In this document: positions 11,121 through 20,230 of the stretch, in pieces
Numbering within the stretch: position 1 is the stretch's first letter
How the letters are laid out: each line of letters begins with the position of its first letter
Origin: Nocardia sp. BSTN01
Lineage (GTDB): Bacteria; Actinomycetota; Actinomycetes; Mycobacteriales; Mycobacteriaceae
Assembly: GCF_015354405.1 (NCBI RefSeq)
Contig: NZ_JADKYP010000023.1
Coordinates: 36,616 to 100,615 of the forward strand
Reading direction: 5' to 3'
Length of the DNA stretch: 64,000 nt
The notes under the pieces: generated by a model
What the model was told of the DNA's origin: nothing
The model's database searches: none
What the model saw: only the letters and a program-made list of their open reading frames with translations
Translations under genes and position numbers: made by a program

Positions 11121-11165
11121 ACGGGAAAGCCGTGAGGCCCGACGGGTCTCGCGGCTTTCCCGTTT
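11121..11165. terminator. Strong bidirectional terminator hairpin
   Basis: ACGGGAAAGCCG (11121-11132) pairs with CGGCTTTCCCGT (11152-11163), with further pairing inside (GAGGCCC with GGGTCTC). It is followed by TT on the plus strand. It separates the convergent secreted-protein gene and regX3. Confidence 0.8.
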
Positions 11166-11191
11166 CCGCGGCTTTCTCGATCGCGGGAGAA

Positions 11192-11881
11192 TCAGGCCTC
11201 GAGCTTGTACCCGAGCCCGCGCACGGTCACCAGATGTTCGGGCTTGGCCGGATCGGCCTCGATCTTCGATCGCAGCCGCTTGACGTGGACGTCCAGGGTC
11301 TTGGTGTCGCCGACGTAATCGGCGCCCCAGACGCGGTCGATCAGCTGGCCGCGGGTCAGCACCCGGCCGGAATTGCGCAGCAGGTATTCGAGCAGATCGA
11401 ATTCCTTCAGCGGCAACGTCACCGATTTGCCGTTGACCTGCACGGTGTGGCGATCCACATCCATGCGCACCGGGCCGGCCTCGAGCACGCCGCTCTCGCC
11501 GGACCCGTCCATCTCCTCGCCGGCGCCGCGGCGCAGCACGGCCCGGATGCGGGCGATCAGTTCCCGTGAGGAGTACGGCTTGGTGACGTAGTCGTCGGCG
11601 CCCAGTTCCAGGCCGACCACCTTGTCGATCTCGCTGTCGCGCGCGGTCACCATGATCACCGGCACACTGCTGCGGGTGCGCAGCTGCTTGCAGACATCGG
11701 TGCCGCTCATCCCGGGCAGCATCAGATCCAGCAGCACGATATCGGCGCCGGAGCGGTCGAATTCCGACAGCGCGGATGGCCCGTCGCCCACGACCGTGAC
11801 CTCGAAGCCCTCCTTGCGCAGCAGGAACGCGAGCGGATCGGCCAGCGACTCCTCGTCCTCGACGATCAACACACTGGTCAT
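11192..11881 (-). CDS. regX3: Two-component response regulator RegX3
   Basis: A 229-residue OmpR/PhoB-type regulator. The receiver domain shows the acidic pocket (VEDEES), the phosphoacceptor Asp in [12 protein letters not shown], and the Lys in DDYVTKPYS. The C-terminal winged helix includes [20 protein letters not shown] and a recognition-helix region ending [15 protein letters not shown]. RegX3 controls phosphate-starvation genes in mycobacteria. Its ATG (11881) overlaps the senX3 stop as ATGA, so the pair is tightly coupled. This differs from M. tuberculosis, where a repeat-containing spacer separates the two genes. Confidence 0.95.
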   Translation of the reverse strand: MTSVLIVEDEESLADPLAFLLRKEGFEVTVVGDGPSALSEFDRSGADIVLLDLMLPGMSGTDVCKQLRTRSSVPVIMVTARDSEIDKVVGLELGADDYVTKPYSSRELIARIRAVLRRGAGEEMDGSGESGVLEAGPVRMDVDRHTVQVNGKSVTLPLKEFDLLEYLLRNSGRVLTRGQLIDRVWGADYVGDTKTLDVHVKRLRSKIEADPAKPEHLVTVRGLGYKLEA

Positions 11882-13128
11882 CGGGTTGCCTCCACACCGT
11901 TTTGTCCGGTCCGCCGGCGCGGACCGTCGTCGTTCTTGCCCACCCCGATTGCGGTGGGGCTCTTCCTCTCCGCCGGGGCGGCGGAATTCTGGTTGCCGGA
12001 TTCGACCGCGGGAATACGCAGCGTGAACGTGGAACCGGTACCCAATTTGCTCCACAACGTGATTTCCCCATTGTGATTGGCGGCCACGTGCTTGACGATA
12101 GCCAGCCCGAGTCCGGTTCCGCCGGTGGCGCGCGAACGCGCCTTGTCCGCGCGGAAGAAGCGTTCGAAGACCCGTTCCTGGTCTTCCTTGGCGATGCCGA
12201 TACCGCGGTCGGTGACGGCGATATTGACGTGGCCGTTGCGCAGGGACCGGCTCACCGACACGTGCGAACCCTTCGGCGAATAGTTGATCGCGTTCTCGAC
12301 CAGATTCGACAGCGCCGTCACCAGCAGGGTTTCGTCGCCGAGTATCTCGAGCCCGCTGTTGGCATCGGTGCTGACGGTGATTCCGGCGGCCTCGGCGGCG
12401 GTGCGGGACCGTTCGATCGCGGCATTGACCACGGTGTCGACGTCGACCGCCTCGAGCTGCGGCAGCTTCTCGGCCCCCTGCAGCCGCGACAGCGCGATCA
12501 GCTCGGTGACCATCTTGCCCATCCGGTTCGATTCGGTGACCAGTCGCTGTCCGAAATGCCGCACCGAATCCGGGTCGTCGGCCGACTCCAGCATGGCCTC
12601 GGCGAGCAGACTCATCGCACCGACCGGGGTCTTGAGCTCATGGCTGACATTGGCGACGAAATCGCGGCGGGTGGCCTCCATACGGGCCTGTTCGGAGTCG
12701 TCGTCGGCGAACAGTACGACGAAGTTGGAATCGCCGCGCGAGAGCGGCCGGGCCACACCGCGCACGGCGATGCTGTTGCGGCCGGGCAGCGGATTCTTCA
12801 GCGTCTGGTCGAACTCGACGTCCTCGCCGGTCGCGATCACCTTCTCCACCGCCGCCCAGGCGCGTTCGTCCAGCAACCGGTTGCGGACCAGGCCCAGTTC
12901 CTCGGCGCGCGGGTTCACCAGCACCACGTCGCGATATTCGTCGACCACGGCGATGCCGCTCTCCGAGGCCAGCACGATCAGATCCAGCACCTGCGACATG
13001 GTCAGGCCGGATTCGGCCGCGCGGCGCTCGGCTTGCCGGGCGTTCATGTACGGGATGACCAGGCCACCGACGGCCAGACCGACTACGGCCGCGAGGACTG
13101 CAAGCAGCACGGCCTGGGGAACGCTCAC
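11878..13128 (-). CDS. senX3: Sensor histidine kinase SenX3
   Basis: A 416-residue kinase partner of RegX3. It has an N-terminal membrane segment ([20 protein letters not shown]), a PAS-like sensory region (about 45-150), and a HisKA domain with the phosphorylated His in [16 protein letters not shown]. The HATPase domain carries the N box [10 protein letters not shown], the G1 box [19 protein letters not shown] and the G2 box [11 protein letters not shown]. The GTG at 13128 gives the usual SenX3 length (about 410) and places the membrane helix at the very start. A longer frame upstream lacks homologous content. The upstream region contains an 11-bp-spaced direct repeat resembling a PHO box. 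Confidence 0.95.
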   Translation of the reverse strand: MSVPQAVLLAVLAAVVGLAVGGLVIPYMNARQAERRAAESGLTMSQVLDLIVLASESGIAVVDEYRDVVLVNPRAEELGLVRNRLLDERAWAAVEKVIATGEDVEFDQTLKNPLPGRNSIAVRGVARPLSRGDSNFVVLFADDDSEQARMEATRRDFVANVSHELKTPVGAMSLLAEAMLESADDPDSVRHFGQRLVTESNRMGKMVTELIALSRLQGAEKLPQLEAVDVDTVVNAAIERSRTAAEAAGITVSTDANSGLEILGDETLLVTALSNLVENAINYSPKGSHVSVSRSLRNGHVNIAVTDRGIGIAKEDQERVFERFFRADKARSRATGGTGLGLAIVKHVAANHNGEITLWSKLGTGSTFTLRIPAVESGNQNSAAPAERKSPTAIGVGKNDDGPRRRTGQNGVEATR

Positions 13129-13210
13129 ATAGAGAATCGTACGGTCGCGGACACGTACTCCAAACCCGGGTTGACGAAGTTTCGCGCAGGTCACGGCTGA
13201 TTCCGCGATC

Positions 13211-13239
13211 GTTGGCCGGGTGTTCACACAAAGTTGGCC
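13211..13239. promoter_or_regulatory. PHO-box-like tandem repeats upstream of senX3-regX3
   Basis: Three units at exact 11-bp spacing: GTTGGCC at 13211, GTTCACA at 13222 and GTTGGCC at 13233, each separated by 4 bases. PhoB-type regulators, including actinobacterial PhoP and RegX3, bind 11-bp direct repeats related to GTTCACC. The site lies about 85-115 bases upstream of the senX3 start, suggesting autoregulation by RegX3. Only the middle unit matches the classical consensus well. Confidence 0.45.
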
Positions 13240-13452
13240 GAGCCCCGGATCCGCCTCGACCGGCGGTTTTCGGCCGCGTGGCAATGGTCGCGCGGACAGT
13301 TTGCCTTGCGGCACCGCACATCTCGAGGCCGCGCGAATCGCGCGTGAACACCTCCGGCGTGTCGGTCGGCCCGGCGTCACCCGGCCGACGGCATGCGCCG
13401 GTTGTGACGTGCACCTCAGTGCCGCGCGGTACGTTCCGGCGGAAAACGAAAA

Positions 13453-13488
13453 GTCCCGGGTACGTACGCCGTTGTACGTTCCCGGGAC
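13453..13488 (-). terminator. Rho-independent terminator of the CocE-like gene
   Basis: GTCCCGGG (13453-13460) pairs with CCCGGGAC (13481-13488), with extra pairing between TACGTAC and GTACGT inside. On the minus strand the stem is followed by CTTTTCGTTTTCC, a good U-rich tail. It begins 23 bases past the hydrolase stop. Confidence 0.85.
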
Positions 13489-13510
13489 CGTCGGGGAGCC
13501 CCCTACCGGA

Positions 13511-15562
13511 TTACCAGCCGGAGTCTCCCTTGACCGGGATGTTCACGAAACTCGGGGCATTCGGATCCAGTTGCAGATGCTCGGGTTTCAGGCCGGTGTC
13601 GGCGAGCATCGGCGCGATCGGCAGGCCCTTGGGGAAGTTGCCGGCGAAGACGTCCACCCGCAGCCGATGGCCCGGCGCGAGCACGGCCCGGGTGGCGGGC
13701 AGGGCGATGTTCAGCTCGGTGACCTCACCGGGAACCGTGGGCAGGCGCTTGTCCAGCGAGGTGTAGGCCCGCGGATCGGTGTAGTCGCCGTTCTCGGAAC
13801 GGGTGCTGTTCGCCTCGTCGACCTCACGCAGCGAGGCCATCAACTGCCCCGAGGACAGCACCGTCGACTGCCCGTCGGGCGCGACGTCGTTCACCGTCAC
13901 CGTCCAGTAGCCGTCGGCGGCGTCCTGAACCGTGTTGAGCCGCACCGCGATCGGGCCCGAGATCGTGGTCTCGCCCACGACCGGCGCACTGGTGAAGGTG
14001 AGCGCGTTGGTTTCCGCGATCCGCGAGTCCGCGGCGCAGCCGTTGATGATCGCGAGCACGCCGGCGGTGGCCTGCGCGGCGTCGTTGGAGCACACTGTGG
14101 TCAGACCGGGCGCCACCGTCAGACGCGTCGGCGCACCGGTGAATTCACCGGTCAGCGAGCCGTCGTAGACGCTGTTCGCGGTGCCGCTGCGGTCACCGGA
14201 CAGGTACATGCGGCGATACTTCGCCGCCTCCTCGGCCGGCGCCGACGGCCCGAAACCGCCCTGGGTGACCCAGCCGCCGCCCTGTTCGCGCAGCGTCACC
14301 GGACCGTAGGTGTCGATGCCGTTGTCGATTCCCTTGAGCCACTTGTCGAACCACGCGCGCTGCAGGACGTCCAGCCGCGGCGGCAGACCCGGTTTGCCGT
14401 ACTCGTTGCCCGAGCTGAGGTGGTAGGTGTTGCCCATGAACAGCTGCTTCTGCCCGGGTGGCAACGGGATCTGGTTGTAGATCTTGGATTCGGAGTAGGT
14501 GAACAGATCGTGCCAGCCGCCGGTGACGAAGGTCGGCACCTGGATTCGGCCCGGGTCACCGATCCACGCCTGCCGTTGCGCGGACATGTCGGTCAACATG
14601 TCCTTCACCCGCGGATCGAGGGTGTTCATATCGGTGTTGGTGTAGGCGTTCAGCAGGACATCCATATAGGTGTACGGATCGCTGATCCGGTCGTTCAGCC
14701 ACGTGGTGTCGAATTTGCCGGTCACGATCGACTGCACGTCCGGAACCCACTTGAGGGTGTTGATCGCGGTGAGCCACAACGGAATGAAGTTGAAGCCGAA
14801 GCCGCCGCCCGGGGCGAGCACATCGTCGACCAGATCGCTGCCGGGCACCACCGGGAAGATCGCCTTCAGCGCGGGTGGCTGCTTCTCCGCGACCTGGACC
14901 TGATTGATGCCCGAATAGGAAATGCCGGTCATCCCGACCTTGCCGTCCGACCACGGCTGCCGCGAGGCCCAGTCGATCACCTCGACGGTGTCCTGCTGCT
15001 CGCGCTGCCGCAACATATCCCATTCGCCCTGCGAGAAGCCGGTGCCGCGGACATCGACGACGACCTGGGTGTAACCGCTCTTGATCAGCTGCCGGTCGAC
15101 GGAGAAGTTGCGGAGCTCGCCCCCGCCGAAGGCCTTGGTCAGATCGGTGACCCCGGACAGGGGGGTGCCACTCATATCGATCTGGCGGAACAGTCCCAGC
15201 AGCGCGTCGGACAGACCCGGAATCGAGCCCGCGTGGTCGGCAAGATTCGATACCAGCTTGGTGTACGGCGTCATGTTCACGACGACCGGGGTACGGGTGT
15301 CGACCGGACGGCTGGCGGCATCGGCGGGGCGGTACACATTGCCCTTCAGCACCGTGCCGTCGCTCATGGTGATCGGCACATCCCAGTCGATGTGGATGTT
15401 CGGATACTGCTGCGGGCCGTCCTCGGTGGCGGTCCACGCGGCGCCGGCGGCGCCACCGTCCGGGCCGGTCGCGACGGGTCCGGCCTGGGCCCCGGTGGCG
15501 AAGAACGGGACGGTCACCGCGGCGGCGACGGCGGCGACTGTGGCGCGTAACGCGTACTTCAT
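13511..15562 (-). CDS. Secreted CocE/NonD-family (X-Pro dipeptidyl-peptidase-like) hydrolase
   Basis: A 683-residue exported serine hydrolase. The N-terminus is a Sec signal peptide ([20 protein letters not shown], cleavage near AQA-GP). The alpha/beta-hydrolase domain carries the nucleophile elbow [11 protein letters not shown], a GGWHDLF segment likely holding the Asp, and [10 protein letters not shown] likely holding the His. The last ~220 residues form the jelly-roll galactose-binding-like domain found in S15 peptidases and cocaine esterase. Substrates in this family are X-Pro peptides, esters or acylated beta-lactams; the sequence does not decide between them. It has its own terminator and about 420 bases of upstream space, and interrupts the senX3-gpm order seen in mycobacteria. 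Confidence 0.85.
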   Translation of the reverse strand: MKYALRATVAAVAAAVTVPFFATGAQAGPVATGPDGGAAGAAWTATEDGPQQYPNIHIDWDVPITMSDGTVLKGNVYRPADAASRPVDTRTPVVVNMTPYTKLVSNLADHAGSIPGLSDALLGLFRQIDMSGTPLSGVTDLTKAFGGGELRNFSVDRQLIKSGYTQVVVDVRGTGFSQGEWDMLRQREQQDTVEVIDWASRQPWSDGKVGMTGISYSGINQVQVAEKQPPALKAIFPVVPGSDLVDDVLAPGGGFGFNFIPLWLTAINTLKWVPDVQSIVTGKFDTTWLNDRISDPYTYMDVLLNAYTNTDMNTLDPRVKDMLTDMSAQRQAWIGDPGRIQVPTFVTGGWHDLFTYSESKIYNQIPLPPGQKQLFMGNTYHLSSGNEYGKPGLPPRLDVLQRAWFDKWLKGIDNGIDTYGPVTLREQGGGWVTQGGFGPSAPAEEAAKYRRMYLSGDRSGTANSVYDGSLTGEFTGAPTRLTVAPGLTTVCSNDAAQATAGVLAIINGCAADSRIAETNALTFTSAPVVGETTISGPIAVRLNTVQDAADGYWTVTVNDVAPDGQSTVLSSGQLMASLREVDEANSTRSENGDYTDPRAYTSLDKRLPTVPGEVTELNIALPATRAVLAPGHRLRVDVFAGNFPKGLPIAPMLADTGLKPEHLQLDPNAPSFVNIPVKGDSGW

Positions 15563-15984
15563 CGAACGTGATCCGCCTCTCGAAATGGTCGAACGACCGA
15601 GAGTGTATCTACTGCGGAGTAAGTTGCAAACCAGCGGTTACAACTTCCGGAAGGAAAATCTCTCAACTTCTCAGCCCCTCATCCACGTCGATGACCAGCG
15701 GAAAGCCCGGCGGTTCAGCTACCGGAAGTTATCCACACCACTCCCTACCGGCCCGGACGCCACTACCGGTCGCGCACATCGGGCACCAACCGCCGCAGGG
15801 GCAATTCGATAGCTACGAATCGGCAGGAGAGATGCAGCTCACAAAACGCTGAGTATTGCATATTCGCACGCGCCACCGAGGGAACTTCGGCATTCGGAAA
15901 CCATTCGCACGCAGCGGGTTCGAGATATACGACAACGCGCCGCGGTCGATGACCGCGGCGCGTCGGAAAATGCGGGAGCCCGGT
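15563..15984. other. Intergenic region upstream of the CocE-like gene
   Basis: About 420 bases with lower GC than the surroundings and no credible gene. It contains a perfect 10-bp palindrome CTTCCGGAAG (15644-15653), about 80-90 bases upstream of the hydrolase start, with a related half site ACCGGAAGTT about 65 bases further on. The gpm terminator occupies its right end. The palindrome could be an operator for the hydrolase, but this is untested. Confidence 0.5.
15936..15962 (-). terminator. Terminator hairpin after phosphoglycerate mutase
   Basis: A perfect 12-bp stem, CGCGCCGCGGTC with GACCGCGGCGCG, closes on a 3-base GAT loop. It lies 23 bases past the gpm stop on the minus strand and is followed there by TTGTCGTATATC. 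Confidence 0.75.
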
Positions 15985-16722
15985 TTATTTACCGCCCTGG
16001 CTCGCGACCGCGGCCGCGCCCGCGGCTGCCGCCTCGGGGTCCAGATACTCGGCCGGACCGATCGGACGCAGATTTTCGTCCAGTTCGTAGCGCAGCGGAA
16101 TACCCGTGGGAATGTTGAGGCCTGCGATATCCTCGTCGGAAATTCCGTCCAGATGCTTCACCAGCGCGCGCAGTGAATTTCCGTGCGCGGCAACCAGAAC
16201 GGTTTTTCCGGCCACCAGTTCGCGGGAAATCGTGGACTCCCAATACGGGACCATGCGGGCGACGACATCCTTCAGGCATTCGGTCGCCGGCACGTCGGTG
16301 CCGGCGTAGCGCGCGTCGCCGTTCTGGCTGTATTCGCTGTCGGCCTCGATCGGCGGGGGCGGGGTGTCGTAGCTGCGACGCCACATCATGAACTGGTCGT
16401 CGCCGTACTGATCACGGATCTGGGCCTTGTTCTTCCCCTGCAGCGCGCCGTAGTGCCGCTCGTTGAGCCGCCAGTCCCGCACCACCGGAATCCAGTGCCG
16501 ATCCGCGGCGTCCAACGCGATATTCGCGGTGCTGATCGCCCGGCGCAGCAGCGAGGTGTAGACGATATCGGGCAGAATGCCATGCTCGGCCAGCAGTTCA
16601 CCGGCCCGCTTGCCCTCGGCGACACCCTTGTCGGTCAGGTGCACATCCACCCAGCCGGTGAACAGATTGAGAGCATTCCATTCGCTTTCGCCGTGGCGCA
16701 GCAACACGAGGGTGTACGTCAT
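15985..16722 (-). CDS. gpmA: 2,3-bisphosphoglycerate-dependent phosphoglycerate mutase
   Basis: A 245-residue glycolytic enzyme interconverting 3- and 2-phosphoglycerate. The phosphohistidine motif [12 protein letters not shown] lies at residues 4-15, followed by [25 protein letters not shown] and the second catalytic His in [18 protein letters not shown]. The ATG at 16722 gives the family N-terminus; an in-frame ATG nine bases upstream (16731) is also possible. In mycobacteria gpm1 sits directly upstream of senX3-regX3; here the order is kept but the secreted CocE-like hydrolase is inserted between them. Confidence 0.96.
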   Translation of the reverse strand: MTYTLVLLRHGESEWNALNLFTGWVDVHLTDKGVAEGKRAGELLAEHGILPDIVYTSLLRRAISTANIALDAADRHWIPVVRDWRLNERHYGALQGKNKAQIRDQYGDDQFMMWRRSYDTPPPPIEADSEYSQNGDARYAGTDVPATECLKDVVARMVPYWESTISRELVAGKTVLVAAHGNSLRALVKHLDGISDEDIAGLNIPTGIPLRYELDENLRPIGPAEYLDPEAAAAGAAAVASQGGK

Positions 16723-16800
16723 GCAGGTCATGCTAGCGGTGCCGTGTCGGCGAATTTCAGCTGCGCCGGATCGCACGCTTCCGACCGCCGCAGACGCGAC

Positions 16801-17601
16801 CTACCAGCTCACGGTGAGATCGTAGGCGGTCAGTATCGCCTGCAGAGCGGGGTTGATCGGCGGGGGCAACACCTCGGCGCCCGGATCCGCCGATGTGACG
16901 AGTCCGTTCGAGGTATGCGCGAGACCGGTCCGGCGCAGCCAGATGGCCCAGCAGTCCCATTCGCTCCCGTGCCGCGAACCGTAGGCGATGCCGTGTGCGA
17001 GGCTGTCGTCGTCGAGAGTGATCTGCCAGATCCGCGTGGAGATCGCCGTGGTGAGCCAGCGCTCGCCGCCGCGCAGTTCGGCGACCGTGACCTCCCGCAG
17101 ACCGCGCTCCACGAGTGCGAGCGGGGCAAACCGCGCGATCGCCGACAGGCTGGAGGCCGCCTCGATATCGATGAACCATCCGTGCGTCGGCAGCGTCAGG
17201 TGGTAGAGCCGGTATTCGCTGAGCCACAACATGTTCAGCTCGCGGGGCGGTCGATATCCCGAGCTCTGCCATTCCTCTTTGATCAGCGATTCGAGCTCGT
17301 CGTCGGAGGCGACATCATCGAAATAGCGGGACGCGCGCCGGGGAAGTTTGGGTTTGAGCGGCGCGAGAAGCTCACCGTACGCGCCCTGTTCGGTGCTGGC
17401 AGCGTACACGGTCTGCTGGCCTTCGACGTCGTAGCGGTTCCAGTCCGCCCGTGATTCGTCGCTCGAGATCCCGCGCTGGAGCGGATTGAGCGGCCCGTAG
17501 GACGGTTTCGCCAGTCGATAGACCTCACGAGAGGCGGCGGGCAGAAGCGCGAATCCGGTCTTGGCGCAGCGCCGAGCATTTCGGGTTTCGCGCACAGACA
17601 C
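16801..17601 (-). CDS. RES-domain toxin (NAD+ phosphorylase family, MbcT-like)
   Basis: A 266-residue RES-family protein. The three family residues are visible: Arg29 in REVYRLAK, a Glu in the AYGELLAP segment (Glu77) after the YAAST strand, and Ser209 in GIAYGSRHGSEWDCWAIW. Characterised RES toxins such as M. tuberculosis MbcT phosphorolyse NAD+ and kill the cell unless bound by their antitoxin. The GTG start (17601) has an excellent GAGGGAGA ribosome site. It lies 79 bases downstream of a cognate antitoxin-like gene on the same strand. It is longer than MbcT (about 190) through N-terminal and central insertions, so substrate and potency may differ. Confidence 0.82.
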   Translation of the reverse strand: MSVRETRNARRCAKTGFALLPAASREVYRLAKPSYGPLNPLQRGISSDESRADWNRYDVEGQQTVYAASTEQGAYGELLAPLKPKLPRRASRYFDDVASDDELESLIKEEWQSSGYRPPRELNMLWLSEYRLYHLTLPTHGWFIDIEAASSLSAIARFAPLALVERGLREVTVAELRGGERWLTTAISTRIWQITLDDDSLAHGIAYGSRHGSEWDCWAIWLRRTGLAHTSNGLVTSADPGAEVLPPPINPALQAILTAYDLTVSW

Positions 17602-17680
17602 CGGTCTCCCTCTTCCGATAGCTTCCCAAAGAGAAAAGTTTATCGAAAGAGGGCTTCACCGCGCGCCTCGGTCGACCCGC

Positions 17681-18064
17681 TCAGTTGTCCGAGCCGTCGA
17701 CGAATGCCACTGCGGCAGCGATGGTCTCGCGAAATCGGTCCGCACGGATGGCCAAGGCGGGCGACTCCTCACCCAGTCGCGGGTTGGCTCCGATGAACCA
17801 CGACCGCGCCACATCACTGTCCTCGGCGGTCGCCACGATGATCCAGCAACGATGCGCGACCTGCAGGCGAGCCAAGGCGGCATCCCTGGGCGTCGGACCT
17901 TCGGCATGGGACCACTTGTGCGGCAGCTTGCGGTCTCGGACCCCGGCGATCAGCGCCACCAGGGTCGGGCCCAGATGCTGCACGAGCTGCCGCGCGAGCT
18001 CCGCCGGACGCAGCTTGGCCGTATCGACATGACTGGTGATGGCGAGAGCGTTCGCAACGGTCAT
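17681..18064 (-). CDS. MbcA/Xre-type antitoxin (DUF2384-like)
   Basis: A 127-residue protein whose C-terminal half matches the MbcA/ParS/Xre toxin-binding domain: ARLQVAHRCWIIVATAEDSD, then VARSWFIGANPRLGEESPAL and a last helix ending AAVAFVDG. The N-terminal ~55 residues are helical and could carry a degenerate DNA-binding part, but no strong HTH is visible. Gene order (antitoxin before RES toxin) is the standard one. The ATG at 18064 was preferred; a longer in-frame start upstream lies in the control region. The upstream region contains four TACC repeats (18156-18180) that could serve autoregulation. Confidence 0.78.
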   Translation of the reverse strand: MTVANALAITSHVDTAKLRPAELARQLVQHLGPTLVALIAGVRDRKLPHKWSHAEGPTPRDAALARLQVAHRCWIIVATAEDSDVARSWFIGANPRLGEESPALAIRADRFRETIAAAVAFVDGSDN

Positions 18065-18155
18065 CGGTCTCAACCCTCCAGTGCACGAGCCGGCCGCAAC
18101 ACGGGCGGTCAGATCAGTGTAGCCGAAAATGCCACCCAAATGCAACCACTTCTGC

Positions 18156-18180
18156 TACCTTACCTACCTCCGTATCTACC
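18156..18180. promoter_or_regulatory. TACC repeat cluster between antitoxin and SLATT-like genes
   Basis: Four TACC units occur at 18156, 18161, 18165 and 18177 in the 149-base divergent gap. On the antitoxin strand they read as repeated GGTA units. Their position, 92-117 bases before the antitoxin start and 34-58 bases before the SLATT-like start, would suit an operator. Confidence 0.3.
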
Positions 18181-18213
18181 CATCACGCACTCCCGCTAGG
18201 ACCTCCCTGTTCC

Positions 18214-18750
18214 ATGCGACTGTCGAGAAATACGCGCGGAAGTCACTCCTCGGGGCTGCACAGCCCCCCGTCGCCGCCCAGCGATGCCGACGCCCTGACC
18301 GTGAGCCTGCACTACCTGATCTATTACCGGAACGAGTACGAACGCTCCCGCCTGGTCGTCAAGACCCGAGCGAAACGAGTGGTCGTCTGGACTGCCGTCG
18401 CCAACGGTGTCATCGCCGTGCTCGGCACGGCGGTGGCGGTCTTCCAGGCGCCGTGGATCGGCCTGCTCAGCACGGGACTCGCGGCCTCGATCGGCGTGGT
18501 CACCGCATGGGACGGTCTGTATCGCCATCGGGAGATGTGGATTCAGCGCAGCGTCATCATCGGCCAGCTTCAGACATTGCTGCGCGGCGTCGAACTCCGG
18601 CGAGCCCAGCACGAGGACCGTGACGTGCTCGCCCGCGAGGCGATGATCGAACTCAACGCGATCCTCGCGGAAGATCTGGAAGCGTGGACCTCCATGCGCC
18701 GCACCCAGCCGCTCGCGCGCGAAGTCGCCGACCCGGGCAAGGACCGCTAG
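18214..18750 (+). CDS. SLATT/DUF4231-like two-transmembrane protein
   Basis: A 178-residue protein: an amphipathic helix (SLHYLIYYRNEYERSRLVVK), two close membrane segments (VVVWTAVANGVIAVLGTAVA and WIGLLSTGLAASIGVVTAW), then a long helical tail with RHREMWIQRSVIIGQLQTLL and a final LNAILAEDLEAWTSMRR. This layout, especially the Trp-bearing helix after the second membrane segment and the terminal E-xx-W, fits the SLATT/DUF4231 superfamily. Members are predicted pore-forming effectors in bacterial conflict systems, often next to nucleotide-signal enzymes. No such enzyme is nearby; the divergent neighbour is the RES/MbcA pair. Family assignment is by pattern only. Confidence 0.6.
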   Translation: MRLSRNTRGSHSSGLHSPPSPPSDADALTVSLHYLIYYRNEYERSRLVVKTRAKRVVVWTAVANGVIAVLGTAVAVFQAPWIGLLSTGLAASIGVVTAWDGLYRHREMWIQRSVIIGQLQTLLRGVELRRAQHEDRDVLAREAMIELNAILAEDLEAWTSMRRTQPLAREVADPGKDR

Positions 18751-18864
18751 CCGCGCCCTCCTCGAATCTTGTTGATTCGATTACTTTCCCGCCGTCCCGA
18801 CGCCGCCCATGATGACGCCTGATCGCAGGAGTCACGGCGATCGACGGCTATGAGGGAGTCGGCC

Positions 18865-19026
18865 ATGAGTGAACCGGGTGTGGTACCCGACCGGGAAGGT
18901 TCGGGGGCATCCGCCCCGGAACCTTCTGTCTTCCGGCGGATCGGCGTCGACTGGTGGGCGGTGATCGTCGCGGGCGCCTTCGTGCTGCTCGCCGTCGCCG
19001 ACGCCCTGCCGAAGATTCCGTGGTGA
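18865..19026 (+). CDS. 53-residue single-pass membrane protein coupled to the YeiH-like exporter
   Basis: A small protein starting [14 protein letters not shown], with one membrane segment in [20 protein letters not shown] and ending [10 protein letters not shown] strong AGGGAG ribosome site precedes the ATG. Its stop overlaps the GTG of the exporter gene (GTGA), showing translational coupling. From memory, longer members of the YeiH (UPF0324) family begin with a similar segment, DWWAVWxG... ending PKxPKW. This suggests the small gene is a detached N-terminal helix of the exporter; this is inference. Confidence 0.72.
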   Translation: MSEPGVVPDREGSGASAPEPSVFRRIGVDWWAVIVAGAFVLLAVADALPKIPW

Positions 19027-20138
19027 TCGCCGTGGCTACCGAAACGACCACCGCGACAGCGGAATCGGTGAATCCGCGGGGGGCTCTGGCCTATCTGCCG
19101 GGCATAGCGCTGCTGGTGGCGGTCGGCTTGCTCGGCAAGTACACCCAGATCCGGGTGAACGAGTTCGTCCATGATCACCACTGGCGCTTTCCCGATATCG
19201 AATATGTCCTGTGGGCCATCGTCTTCGGGTTGATCATCGCCAATACCGTTGGGGTGCACCGTATTTTCAAGCCCGGTATCGGCACCTACGAATTCTGGTT
19301 GAAGGCCGGCATCGTGGCGCTGGGATCTCGTTTCGTCCTCGGGGACGTCGCCAAGTTGGGCGGCACCAGCTTCGTGCTGATCCTCATCGATATGACGGTG
19401 GCGGGCGCGATCATTCTCACCGTGGCACGGCTGCTCGGCCTGTCCGGCAAGCTGGGATCGCTGCTGGCCGTGGGCACCTCGATCTGCGGCGTCTCGGCGA
19501 TCGTGGCCGCGCGCGGAGCCATCCGGGCCCGCAACGCGGACGTCGGCTATGCCATCGCGGCGATTCTGACGCTGGGCGCGGTATCGCTGTTCACACTTCC
19601 CGCGATCGGCCACGGCCTGGGGCTGACCGATCACGAATTCGGCCTCTGGTCGGGTCTGGCCGTGGACAACACCGCCGAAACCACCGCGACCGGCTACGCC
19701 TACTCCGACGCCGCCGGCAAACTGGCGGTGCTGGTGAAATCGACCCGCAACGCGCTCATCGGATTCGTGGTCCTGGGCTTCGGCCTGTACTGGGCCTCCC
19801 GCGGTGAGGCCGACACCATCGCGCCCGGTCTGCGCGCGAAGGCGGCCTTCGTGTGGGCGAAGTTCCCGAAGTTCGTCCTCGGCTTCCTGGCGGTCTCCGC
19901 GCTGGCGACAGCCCACTGGATCGACAAGGCGCAACTGGCCAACCTGGCCAACCTGTCGAAATGGGCCTTCCTGCTCACCTTCGCGGGCGTCGGTCTCAAC
20001 ACCGATTTCCGGGAACTGGGGCGCAGCGGATGGCGGCCCTTGGCGGTGGCGGTGGTCGGCCTGGTCGTGGTCGCGACGGTCTCGCTCGGGCTGGTGCTGT
20101 TCACCGTCCGGGTGTTGCACTGGGGCGTGGTCGACTGA
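19023..20138 (+). CDS. YeiH-family (UPF0324) putative sulfate exporter
   Basis: A 371-residue polytopic membrane protein with about ten hydrophobic segments. Family blocks include [70 protein letters not shown] and [20 protein letters not shown]. The family is annotated as sulfate or sulfonate exporters on limited evidence. The GTG at 19023 overlaps the stop of the 53-residue gene; the longer upstream frame is an artefact through that gene. No LysR-type regulator, the usual partner of yeiH, is seen here. Confidence 0.85.
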   Translation: MIAVATETTTATAESVNPRGALAYLPGIALLVAVGLLGKYTQIRVNEFVHDHHWRFPDIEYVLWAIVFGLIIANTVGVHRIFKPGIGTYEFWLKAGIVALGSRFVLGDVAKLGGTSFVLILIDMTVAGAIILTVARLLGLSGKLGSLLAVGTSICGVSAIVAARGAIRARNADVGYAIAAILTLGAVSLFTLPAIGHGLGLTDHEFGLWSGLAVDNTAETTATGYAYSDAAGKLAVLVKSTRNALIGFVVLGFGLYWASRGEADTIAPGLRAKAAFVWAKFPKFVLGFLAVSALATAHWIDKAQLANLANLSKWAFLLTFAGVGLNTDFRELGRSGWRPLAVAVVGLVVVATVSLGLVLFTVRVLHWGVVD

Positions 20139-20230
20139 CGGACAGCCGGTAGCGGCCGACATTTCTACAAGACGCGCACCCGCGTCCTCCCGGACAGTCA
20201 TGGCATCCGCCATCGTCCTCAGGAGGAGAT

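Larger units (their letters stand above)
13129..13510. other. Intergenic region between senX3 and the CocE-like gene
   Basis: About 380 bases with no convincing gene. It holds the presumed senX3 promoter with three 11-bp-spaced repeats (13211-13239) and the terminator of the CocE-like gene is not here in the strict sense for senX3 but lies at 13453-13488, just downstream of that hydrolase. The middle part shows no structure that I can assign. Confidence 0.6.

Noticed and set aside
18214-18750. SLATT-like gene as part of a CBASS system
   Set aside because: No CD-NTase, SLOG or related sensor gene is within the window; only the SLATT-like effector architecture is visible.
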